Shown here piece by piece: positions 46,201 to 56,577 of a stretch of 64,000 bases of DNA; the stretch's first letter is position 1, and each line of letters begins with the position of its first letter. The notes below the pieces were generated by a model that was not told the origin of the DNA, did no database searches, and saw only the letters and a program-made list of their open reading frames with translations. The DNA is from Aquilaria yunnanensis (taxonomy: Eukaryota > Streptophyta > Magnoliopsida > Malvales > Thymelaeaceae): NCBI GenBank assembly GCA_039654915.1, contig CM077598.1, positions 69,344,041 through 69,408,040 on the forward strand, read 5' to 3'. The translations under genes and the position numbers were made by a program.

Positions 46201-49200
46201 TGTGAAATACTTAACTGTCACTTTCGCCACCAAGGATGGAGACGCGGAAATCTTCATCAATCAGAGCGAAGTAAGGAAGGTGTTCGTCAAGGCATGAAAA
46301 ACTCCAGCAAACAAATTCGCACAAACGATGGAGGCAAAGGCACCAAAAAAGGGCAAGGCAGAAGATCCCGCGAAGGCGAAAATAGAAGAAGTGGAACTTG
46401 TCCCAGGCCAAAATACCCGAATAGGGAAAAACTTGGCCGAAGGTGACAAGAAAAAACTTGTATCTTTTCTGCTAACAAATAAAGATCTATTTGCCTACTC
46501 GCCGAAAGATATGCTAGGGGTAAACCCTGGCGTAATACAGCATAGCCTTAAAGTAAGTCCGGAGGCAAAACCTGTCCAGCAAAAGAAACGGAGCATCTCG
46601 GTCCATAAAAGTAACTTTGTCAAAATTGAAGTCCAGCGCTTGTTAGACGCTGGTGTCGTCAGGGAGGTCAAATACCCCGAATGGTTAAGCAACGTGGTAA
46701 TTGCCACAAAAGAATGAAGCAGTAAGCTCCGAAGATGCATCGACTTCAGGAACTTGAACGATGCTTGCCCTAAAGACTCATACCCTCTCCCACCGATAGA
46801 CCAATTGGTAGACTCAACTGCCGAATATGGGCTCCTAAGTTTCCTAGACGCCTTCAGTGGGTATCATCAAATAAGGATAGACCCCGAAGATGAGGAGAAA
46901 ACCTCCTTCATCACCGAGGGGGGATCGTACTGTTACGTCAGGATGCCCTTCGGCCTAAAAAATGCAGGAGCCACCTACCAGAGGTTGATGAGCAAGGTCT
47001 TTAGTGATCAAATAGGGAGAAATATGGAAGTCTATGTCGACGACATGATAGTTAAGAGCAAGCTGCCTAGTGACCACGTCGCGGATCTAAACGAAACTTT
47101 CCACCAGCTCAGAACCTTCGGGATCCACCTTAATCCCGAAAAGTGTATCTTCGGAGTGACCTCGGGAAAGTTTCTTGGGTACATGGTATCAGAAAGCGGC
47201 ATTGATGCTAACCCAGAAAAAATTAAGGCTCTACTCGAATTCTGAACTCCCGTCACAATAAAAGATGTGCAGAGGCTCACTGGAAGGATAACCTCTCTTA
47301 GTAGGTTTATTTCTAGATATGGAGACCGGTGTCTAGCGTTCTTCAAAGTCCTCACTAAGGCAACAAAAAAGAAGAACAACCTTGGAAATGATGATCATCC
47401 TTGGAATGAAGACTGCCAAAAGGCATGGGAAGAACTCAAAATCTACTTAGCCAGTCTGCCCACTCTGCGACAACCTCGCGAGGTAGAGCCCCTCGTGTTA
47501 TACCTCGCCGTCATAGAGAAAGCTGTGAGCTCGGTCCTTGTGAAAGAAGAGGGGCCGAAGCAATGGCCGATCTATTATGTAAGCAAGTCCCTACACGGTG
47601 CCGATGTCAGGTATCCCTTGCTGCAGAAAGCTATATTTGCTCTGGTACTAGCAGGAAGAAGGCTACGACCATACTTTCAATCTCACCCTATCATCGTCCG
47701 AAGTAGTCTACCACTACGGGATGTCATGAGGAAAGTTGATCATTCGGGAAGGCTTTCCAAGTGGTGTATAGAGCTTGGTGAACACGACATCACTTATGAA
47801 CCTCGGAAAGCCATAAAAGCTCAAGCACTAGCAGACTTCATCGCCGAAGTACCCACCACCGAGGATAGCCATCCGGATCCTAGCGAAGGTGAGCCCAAAT
47901 GGACTTGGTATGTTGACGGAGCCTCAGGGTCTGAACACCAGGGAGCTGGGGAAATTATTAGAGGTCCCGAAGGCCTAGAAGTAATGAAGGCTATCAAGTT
48001 CGGCTTTAATGTCACCAACAATATGGCTGAGTATGAAGCCCTCCTAGCAGGATTGCGCCTAGCCAGAAAAATTGGCATAAGAAACTTGAAAGCCCACAGC
48101 GATTCCTAGCTGGTAGTTCGGCAAACGGCAGGAGACTACGGGGCAAAGGACCCAACCTTGGCAAAATACCATGAATTGGTAGCAAAACTCATTCGAGAGT
48201 TCGACACCGTAAGAATTGAAAACGTACCTCAACGAGATAATGCCGAGGCAGATTGCTTGGAAAAATCAAAAACATGCACCGAGGTGCTAAACCACCCGAG
48301 CATCACAGTGCTGAGCATTGCAACTTTGGGAAAAGGCTAGAAAGACCCAATAAAAAGATATCTCGCAGACAATACGCTCCCCGAAGACCCCAGCGAAGCT
48401 GCAAAAGTGCGAAGATGCTCCTATCGATTCTTCCTACTTAGCGAAGAATTATATCAGCAGGGATATGCAAATCCACTACAGAGGTGTGTTGGCGAAGAGG
48501 ATACTAAAATGATCCTCAAAGAAGTACACGAAGGCACTTGTGGTTCGTACATCGGAACCGACTCCCTGGCAGCAGTAATACTTTGCCAATGATACTTTTG
48601 GCCTACCCTGAGAAAGGACGCTAGGCAGTTCATCCAGAAATGCGTTAATTGCCAAAGGCACGCGAATATCCAGAGGACACCCTCGGAATTGGTAACTTCG
48701 CCTGACTATCCCTGGCCCTTCGCAGTTTGGGGCATAGACCTCATTGGGCCGCTCCCAACAGCGCCTGGAGGCGTAAAGTTCTGCATGGTAGTAGTAGACT
48801 ATTTCTCCAAATGGGTCGAGGCAGAACCCCTAGCGACTATCTCGGAAAAAGAGGTGCAGAAGTTCGTATGGAAGAACAGTGTATGCAGATTCGGCATACC
48901 AAGGGTACTAGTAGCTGATAACGGGTCCCAGTTTATAGACAAGGGATTCCAGGAATTTATCAGTGACCTCGGAACAAAAATGCACTTCGCCCCAGTAGCT
49001 CACCCCCAAAGCAATGGGCAGGTAGAAGTATCTAATAGGACCATAAAAGATGGTCTGAAGAAGAGACTGGGGGAACCAAAAGGGAAATGGCCAGGAGAGC
49101 TCCAAAGCGTGTTATGGGGTTACCGAAGAACACCCCGAAGAGCCACAGGGGAGACACCTTTTTCACTTGTTTTCGGTATAGAGGCTATCATCCCAATCAA

Positions 49201-49572
49201 GGTAGTACGACCATCAGTACGAGTGCAAGTGTTTGATGAAAGGGGAAATGACCTCAGCATGAGGACCAAGCTCGACCTCATCGGCGAAAACAGAGAAATA
49301 GCTGAGCTGAGAAGAAAAGCTTTTCAGCAAAGAGTGGCCGCGGCCATAAACTTACGGGCCAGGCCAAAGGGAATCAATAAAGGAGACCTCGTTCTCTGAA
49401 AGGCTGAATTTGCACCCCGAAGGCCATCCCACGGGGTACTTCGTGCAAATTGGGAAAGACCTTACCTGGTACTTGCCGAAGTGCGAAAAGGGGTGTACAA
49501 GCTCGGCGATCCCGAAGGCGTAGAATTGAAAAATACTTGGCATTCAGACGCCTTGAAAAAGTTCTATGCTTA
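46201..49572 (+). pseudogene. T5 pol: RT - RNase H - archaeal RNase H - integrase
   Basis: One frame from about 46210 to 49572, broken only by stops at about 46715, 47243 (TGA for CGA, the same codon as in T4), 48107 (TAG for CAG), 48338, 48590 and 49397 (TGA for CGA). RT has NDACPKDSYPLPPID, AFSGYHQI and YVDD (about 47035). The first RNase H lacks its acids. The second has YVDGASG (about 47910) and AHSDS. Integrase has CVNC, WGIDLIGP (about 48728), VADNGSQF (about 48913) and NGQVEVSNRT. Domain order is that of Tat elements. Confidence 0.88.
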
Positions 49573-49896
49573 GGATTTCGATGGGAAAATGGTATTGTAC
49601 AAATTAGAAAAAATATTCTAAGTACAAAAGTTTCTCAGAAAAGTTCCTAAGCATAAATTGTACAAGTCAAAATTTCACGAAGGTGATCGCTGAAACGAGC
49701 GCAGATATGATTTTCTGAAGTCTCTTGAGCGAACATTTTTGGGACAATGGGAAATGAAAAATCTCGCAAAAAGACTTAGCCAAATTTTCTAAAAAGAAAT
49801 GTCTTTCTTGAAATGAATTTGCTTACAGAGAAAAAGGAGTGCCAAAGGAAGAAGTACAAAAAAGAAGGAAAAGAAGGCAAAGAACCCTAGAACAAA
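49573..49896 (+). other. T5 spacer between pol and antisense gene
   Basis: Non-coding. It has a single copy of the CGAAGTCTCTTGAGCGAAC...GGGACA word that is tandemly repeated in T4. The convergent genes end at 49572 and 49897, leaving 324 bp. Confidence 0.6.
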
Positions 49897-52289
49897 CTAA
49901 GGAATCTCGGCGTCCCGGGAGCCACTAGCTCCTGCGTCCTTTTCCACCACCTTTGGCGCCGGGAAAGAAGAAGGCAAGTTTAGGTGCTCAATCTTGGACC
50001 AAGACCACCGAGGCCCCTCGGGAATGTTTAGGGCCTCCAAGAAAGAGAGGTCCAGATCTGGGAACCTCTGAAGAACTTGGTGCCGAGCGAGGCAAAACCC
50101 GTCCTGGAAACCAACCTTGGTCATCTGGTAGGATTTATCCTTCTCGACCCCAAGGTCCTCAAGGTCCTTCTTCAGATCTGTGACCTCCTTCTTCAGTGCC
50201 TTCATCTTCTTCTTCTTCTGCTCCTTCTTCAAAGAATCAACCTCGGCTTGGAGCGCAGCCTTCTCAGCAAGCGCCTTTGCCAGGAGAACCTCAACCTCTG
50301 ACTTCTCCTTTTGATGTACCTTGTTCGTTGAGATCAGCTCCGCCACCTGGGAGCCGTGGTCAGAAATTTTCTGGGAGGAGTCCTTCAAAAGTTCCTCTTT
50401 TTCTTTTAGGAATTCCTCCCGAATGGCAGCAACTTCCTTCTCTGCAGCTTGAGCCAGCTGCGTGTTCTTGGCAACCAATTCCGAGCACGTGGGCTTAGTT
50501 TTTTCTACGACTTCTAAGGCCGAGACTCGGAACGCCGCCTGCCTCGCCAGCCGAACTCTGAGGAAACCAGCGTACCCCAGCAGCTGCAAAGAAATAAAGG
50601 CAAAGTTAGTAAGGAAAAAAATAGAGCCAAATACTTAGAAGAAATCAAAAGGAAAAAGAAAGGCGCGAAGCATACCTGGGCAGCGTGTTTGGAAACTTTC
50701 GCGGCGAGGGAATCGTCGCCTGGGTGAGCCTCCGCAATGGCCCTAAAGAAGGCCTCGTTAAGGATCCCTTTCGAGATCTCTTTGGCCACTTGCTGGCAGT
50801 CTCTAGAGTACAAATTAATCTCCTCTGTAAATGACCAGAAAGGCTCCTTCGGGATACGGGCATCCCGAAGGGCTCGCTTCCGGGCATGCTCAGCTGCCCA
50901 ACCCAGAGTAAGTAACTCCCTTGCACGGCAAAACAAAAAGCTGGTCAAGGCAAGTAAATCCCAAAATTCAAAAAAAGTGAAGGCATCACAGTTCGCTAGA
51001 AAATGAACCTGGTGGCACTTCGGCCACGTCGTCGTCAGAATCCAAAACCTTATCGGTAGAAATCCCCTTGCCTTTGCTCTTGCGCCGCTCCTGGGCGAAA
51101 GGGGCCCCTACCAAGGCATCCAGAAGAGCCTGCGATGAGGTAGGACTCCGAGGAAGGACGTCGGCAACAACCTCGGGCGGCGGAGCGGCGGCAGCTTTGT
51201 GCTCTCCGCTTACCTCCTCAAGAACTTTCGGCTGAGGAGTTGGAACAGTCTTCTACGCCCGTTTAGAAAAAGGCCCAGCCCCAGTCGCTTTCCGCCTTCG
51301 GGAGACGGCCGTCTTCGTCTGCTCACCTTTCTCGGATTGACCGAGGAAAAGGGATTTGTAGAAGGCAGCAGTGTCGTCGCCCATCTCTGGAAAAGAAAGA
51401 ACACATCAGTGTGAGTCCAAGATGAAATTATAACAAAGGGACTCGAAGATAACTTACGGTCATAAAAAGTTTTGTAAGTAACTTCCTCCCGAAGGAGTTG
51501 CACCAGCCAGGAGTCTTTCCCAGTGATGGCAGGAGCCGGCATCCCAAGGTCCATCTTGTGCTCCTTCACTACCCCTAGCTCCCGAAGAACCTCCTCGGTC
51601 ATCAGCTTCCAATTGATGGGGAAGGGGTAGAGAGAGCGCGAAGGGACCTCAAAATCCCAGTCGAAGACGGCTCGGATACGTCTGTCGAAGTCCGCGAATA
51701 CGGGAGCCAACTCAGGAGTCAGCATTATCCTCGGATCTACGACGTCCATCTCCAGCCTTCCCCGAGCCCACTTGGTCGGAACATGCGACCAGGCCTCCTC
51801 AATCTTCAGAAAGAAAAACTTTTGTTGCCACCCTCGCTAGCTGTCCTTAGTGGCAAAAGTGAACATACACTTTTTGCTCCCTGATCCCCGAGGTAGCATA
51901 AAGTAAAAGCCACCCTTCGGGACCACGAACAGCTTATAGTACTGCATAAAGATAATGAAGTGGGGTTCTATTTTGAAGATGCCACACATACAGAGGCAGG
52001 CGTTAAAATAGCAGTACGAGTTCGGCAAAAGTTGATTTACGGCAATGCCATGGAATTGGCAAAAGTCGCAAATTATCTTTGGAGGAAGGTACCGAAGTCC
52101 GGCCTTCAGTTGGGCTCGGAAAACGGTAACCTCATTACTACGGTTTGAAAAGCTAAATTGGTCAGAACGTGGCAACCTTGTAATGGCATACGAGGGAAGG
52201 AAGAATTTTTTCTTCAATTTTTTTAGTTTTTCAGGAGTGGTGCAGTAAGGGTGAGACAGAAGAGGTTGCCAGCTCTCGGGAATAGGCAT
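49897..52289 (-). pseudogene. T5 antisense gene, four exons
   Basis: Start at the ATG at 52289 (minus), MPIPESWQPLLSHPYC. Inferred exons: 52289-51458, 51386-51009, 50919-50676, 50583-49897, with introns of 71, 89 and 92 bp (donors GTAAGT, GTTCAT, GTATGC; all AG acceptors). Exon 1 holds the Transposase_28-like region. Exon 2 begins MGDDTAAFYKSLF. Exon 3 reads GWAAEHARKRALRDAR. Exon 4, over 220 codons, is open throughout with an extended Lys/Glu/Leu coiled coil, then DGFCLARHQVL, LDLSFLEALNIP and PRWSWSKIEHL. Only two nonsense changes were noticed: TAG for TGG in exon 1 near 51838 and a stop near 51257 in exon 2. The near-intact state suggests past selection. Function not known. Confidence 0.77.
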
Positions 52290-52971
52290 GTCAGCTGAAA
52301 AACGAGTTCGAAAAAAGGCAAAAATGACTTCGGGAAAAAAGCTTGAAAAAGAGAAGACTCGGAAGGTTAAAACCCACCAAATGTTTTGCCAAAATCTGGG
52401 TTTGAAGACGCCGTCGTGAAAGGTGGCTGGAAAAAACTCTGTCAACAGCACCGCCGTGAAAAGTAGGAGAAAACACAAAAAAAGTTGAAAGGCAAAAGAG
52501 AGCAAAAGCAGAAGCAAAAGGGGGTTATGAAGGAACAAGAGTATATATAGGCCGATGGGGGTAGGCGAACCGGCGTCATAAGTACCCCACGAAGGTTAAC
52601 GGTCGCTGTAACTGATTACTGCGCGTGAAAAGACGCGCCTGTTGTATTTGATGCAGCCCTCGCCAATGACAAATGTGCCACGTGTTAGCAATCGCGCCAA
52701 AAGAGGGACACGCTTTCTGACACCCTTAAATCCTGGGCGCACCGCTCTAGACTGACACACCTGGTTACGAGACGCGATGTTACACAGACCTTCAAAAAGG
52801 AAAAAAGTAGGTTACCTCGAAGACACCAAAGGACGAGCTATGGTCAAACAGCCTACGTCTTCGGACGAAAGGTCCGTCTTCGGCACAGGTACTACACCCA
52901 AGGCCCAAAGAGGCACCCTCCGAAAGTTGACAAACCGAAGTTTCCACTTCAGCTTTTTCGAGGGGGGCCTG
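52290..52971. other. T5 spacer between antisense gene and 3' LTR
   Basis: Antisense leader and promoter region. TATATATA on the minus strand at 52549-52542 is about 253 bp upstream of the ATG at 52289. The plus-strand 3' end is a polypurine tract (CGAGGGGGGCCTG, 52959-52971) next to the LTR. No plus-strand gene is seen. Confidence 0.6.
52542..52549 (-). promoter_or_regulatory. TATA-like box of the T5 antisense gene
   Basis: TATATATA on the minus strand about 253 bp before the start codon, matching the spacing in T3 (260) and T4 (246). Confidence 0.5.
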
Positions 52972-53837
52972 TGATAGCCGAAGGGCTTTCGCCTCTCCCA
53001 GTACGTACTTCCCACCGAAGTTGTGTTCGAGAAGCCTAGCGTAGCCCAAAAAAGAAGCACTGTCATTGACCTCGGCAGGAGCGAAGTCGAGCACCACGAA
53101 GTCAGGACTTCAGCTAATACGCCAGGAAATCCAAAGGTATTGCCAGCTCCTTCAGGGGACAAAACGGATCATCTTTGGGACAGAGGCCTAGCCCTTACAA
53201 GCAGGAGAAAATCCTCCGAAGGTAAAACCACCGAACTATAGGACTCCCCAAACTACGAGCATAACTCCTGAAGAAGGGCATCCATACCAAAGGACGACCT
53301 CGCCTAGAGGACTTCGGGAGTACGGCATGAGCATTTAAGGAGCCTCTGACATGTTGCCCACAGACGTTACATGCCGCCCCAAACGGCGGTCTGACACGCT
53401 GGCACCGTCTAGGTCTTGGCATGACCTGTCTCGGTTCAAGGCTCAAGGAGCCTGCCATCGGCTACTTGTCCCCTATGCCAAGAAACTCAAAAAACATCCG
53501 ACCGAACACGTGTCATCATCTGAACGGGCTAGGCACTCTTATAAATACCAGGGAACAGACCCTGGAAAACGGTTCGAACGAACTCCTCCTTGAGAAAACA
53601 CAAATAGGCAAGGCCACAAAACTTCCTAGTGCTCCCCCTCTTTCACCTCTCAGGACATTGACTAGGGCGTCAGAGGCTCCTCCCCAGAAAAACACCCCAG
53701 GGACTTCCTAACCCGATTTTCTCAGTATTTTCAAGCACTCTCCCCTGGGAAATTTGAGCTCCAGACGTTCTCCCCCTCAGGAAGTCCCCCCCCCCCGGAG
53801 TCACAATGTCTTCCGACGAAGATGCCGCTGGGCATCA
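52972..53837 (+). repeat. T5 3' LTR
   Basis: 866 bp, TGATAGCCGAAGGGC...GCTGGGCATCA, followed by the target duplication AGTAC. G-box at 53507-53512. It differs from the 5' LTR by several percent by eye. Confidence 0.9.
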
Positions 53838-53842
53838 AGTAC

Positions 53843-53921
53843 CATTACTAAAAATAGCTAATGTGATCCAAAAATCATGAAACTTTCTAGTTTAGAACTA
53901 AACATATGGGAGTTAATATTC
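53843..53921. other. host or older DNA between T5 and G, with a 50-bp repeat unit
   Basis: The last 50 bp (53872-53921, starting AAATCATGAAACTTTC) recur at 63779-63828 on the other side of G with one mismatch. The final TATTC is the G target duplication. Confidence 0.8.
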
Positions 53922-56435
53922 TGTTACGGCCCTTCTAGAGGGAGGTAAGGACTTTAGAATTTAGTGTAGAAGTTTAATTTAAGTTTGCCTAGCAAGAATT
54001 AAGAAGTTTGCCAAAGTTCACTAAGTTCCGACAAGAATAAAGCTCTGAACTAAGTTCAGGGGCAAAATGGTAATTTTGCACCCTGAGTGGCCGGGACGAG
54101 TCCCGAGTGTTTTAAAATGAATTTTTAGAACTTAACTTTTAACCTTAACTCAAACTCAACAAATAGACAAGAATTTAATCAAGAATTGTTAAGTTACAAA
54201 GATGGGGGACCTAATTGCACTTAACTTGAAACCTTGGTGATCTTGGTTGCTAAGTGAGGGTTTAAGAAGAGAAAGAGGGGGAGAAGCTGCCATTAACACG
54301 TTCTTAAGCTTCCCTCACTCATTTCTCTCTCAAATTGAACTTGGAATCAAGTGATCTTGGTGCCAAAAGGTGCAATTAAGGGTGTATAAGCTTGGAGAAG
54401 TGATTTTCAAGCTTAAATCCATGTTTTTGAAGCTTGAAAGGGCGTTTTTCTCCATCCCCTGTTTTTGAACGAGGTATGATTCATGTTCTTGATTGAATTC
54501 GTGTTATTTGATTGATTGGAAGCTTGGGTTTTGGTTGAAAGATGTGTTTTTGATGTTTTAGAGCTTTGTTTTGGTATGGTTTTGTGTAGAACTTTGGAAG
54601 CTTGTTTGGAAGAGGAAGGGTTCGAATTCTTGCTTGTTCTTGGTGTTAAGGTAAGGGAGAAAGTGTTTTTAAGTTGTTGGATTGCTTTTGGATTGAAATG
54701 GATTGAGAAAGTTGAGTAATTTTTTGGTTATGGTATGAAGAAACGTTTTGGGAATTATGATGGACTAGCTAGATTCGAAGGATTGGTTTGATGCTTCTAA
54801 TGCATCATAGTTTGGCTTTGATAGTTGGTTTTGTTCCTTGCAACATGTACTTCATGTGTATGAAATTTGGTAACTTTTGATGCATGTTTGCCATATGTAT
54901 TTGGTTGCCAAAGTTCATAGCAGCAATCGGCCAACTTCTGCATTTTTGCAGAATTGGCGACGCGGCGCCAATTCGCCCGACGATTGGCGACGCGTCGCCA
55001 ATTCAATTTTTCTTCACAGAGCGTTTGTTCGTCGGTGACGCGTCGCCAATTCCTTTTTGCCTTTGGCGACGCGGCGCCAACACCTAAAAATGGAGGGTTT
55101 GACTTTTTGCTGCGTTGACCCGACCGAGACTACGGAAGGCTCGGAACGTGCCTAAGGGTCCGAGGATCCCGATGGTACTCTGAAACTTCCGAAAGTCCCA
55201 CCGGAAGTATGAGTTTTCTTGAACTGTTTGAGGTAAGTAGGTTGCTTAGGGAACAAGTAAGGAAACAAATGTTGCAATTGAACTTAATTAGCTATCAATA
55301 GCTCAGGTGAGAGGTTTAGAACCCTCGTCGGCCTAGCCGTGCGGTAGCCACGAGGCCCCGAGGCGAAACCTTGTTCATCTAGTTTACATCAAAGAGGCCC
55401 TGCGGCCTAGTCTACAAGTCCCGTCATAAATTCCCCTGCATAACAATTAGGTGAGAGGTTCTATGTTTGAATGAGGCTTGCTAAGGTTCGCCCTTGAGCC
55501 ATATGATAGGTTGCTAAGTGATAGCGCTTGGCCTATATGTCAGGTTGCTAAGTGATGGCGCTTGGCCTGTATATGTGTCAGGTTGCTAAGTGATTGCACT
55601 TGGCCTGATACAGAGGACTACTTGAGGAGAGGTCTACCGGCCTAGTATATATATATATGACTAGTACCCTCATGCTGTGTGAGCTCGCAGCCAGAGTCCT
55701 AGTAATTTTTCTTGCAGGTACATCGAAGACCCTTACTGAGAATGTTGAATTCTCACTCCCTGTTTGTTATGCAGAGTCTGGAGTAGCAGGACCGGATAAT
55801 CGCTGAGGATTATCACGGTAGTACCTTTTTGTCTGTAAAGGTACGGTAGTTGAGAAACTTTAAGTTTCTAGCTTGCTTAAGTGTTTAGTTGGTCTGTTGG
55901 TCAGGCTGTGGTACTAACTTGCTTCTTCCTTTGGCTGCAGAGCCTAGTAGCACTTGGCAAAGGACTTGTGAGACTCGCCACTGGGACAGGAGTCCAAAGT
56001 GGGAGCTAGGGTAAAAGATCTCAGCAAAGTCTTGTATTTTGATACAGTACTTTATTTTGCCTCCAGTATTTATGTTATAAAGAGTCCTTGACTCAGGGGA
56101 TTGTTCTCTGGGTGAGAGCATTTGTTACTTATGTATAAATGCTTTCACGAGCGGTGTATGTGTAGTTAATAACTCAAAGGTTGATTTTGATATGCTTTGG
56201 CATTTTGTATTTATTTATATAGAATTTTACTTAGCCGGCTAAATGTCTAAATGATTAAATGTTTTATGGTTTTAATAAACCAAGTCAAAGCATAAGTGCA
56301 TACATATTGCATTTCTAGGTTATTCAACTAGTAGCATTGGATTTAATCCACACACATAACCAGCTAGCCAATTACAATCCACCGTGAGACAAACGCTCAC
56401 AGGGTATCCCGGGCAGGGGCACGGGGATCGTGTCA
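53922..56435 (+). repeat. G 5' LTR
   Basis: 2,514 bp, TGTTACGGCCC...GGATCGTGTCA. It contains GC-rich palindromic words around GGCGACGCGTCGCC (54952-55080) and three imperfect repeats of a ~35-bp unit built on GGTTGCTAAGTGAT and GCGCTTGGCCT (about 55510-55610). A short TA run lies near 55650. I did not identify the promoter with confidence. Confidence 0.93.
54952..55080. repeat. cluster of GC-rich palindromes in the G 5' LTR
   Basis: Four occurrences of an inverted-repeat word in 130 bp: 54952-54973 (near palindrome), 54983-55002 (ATTGGCGACGCGTCGCCAAT, a perfect 20-bp palindrome), about 55034-55047 (one arm mutated) and 55063-55080 (near palindrome). The surroundings are AT-rich, so these stand out. 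The same cluster is in the 3' LTR, where the third word is also perfect. Confidence 0.9.
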
Positions 56436-56442
56436 GTGTTTT

Positions 56443-56454
56443 TGGTATCAGAGC
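56443..56454 (+). promoter_or_regulatory. G primer-binding site (initiator-Met tRNA type)
   Basis: TGGTATCAGAGC, the standard plant iMet PBS word, seven bases after the LTR end. Confidence 0.93.
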
Positions 56455-56577
56455 TAAGGGTTTATTTCATGGATATTGGAGGCTTAGACTGAGATCTAGT
56501 AGTAAAGTCCAAGTGCTAGGAAGTTAGTACTGACCAACATCTGGGGAAATGTTGTCTGGTTGTGGTTGCAGGTTATT

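Larger units (their letters stand above)
43247..53837 (+). mobile_element. T5: complete Tat-clade Ty3/gypsy element
   Basis: 10.6 kb with LTRs of 859 and 866 bp and a perfect 5-bp target duplication AGTAC (43242-43246 and 53838-53842). Order: LTR, PBS, gag-protease, RT, RNase H, archaeal RNase H, integrase, short spacer, antisense gene (49897-52289), TATA-like box, polypurine tract, LTR. It is structurally complete and without nested insertions, but gag-pol has stops and a 17-bp deletion. It is the best copy for defining the family's layout. Confidence 0.92.

Noticed and set aside
55650..55662. TA-rich run in the G LTR as a promoter TATA box
   Set aside because: A simple TA microsatellite. 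Its position relative to U3/R cannot be set from the sequence alone.
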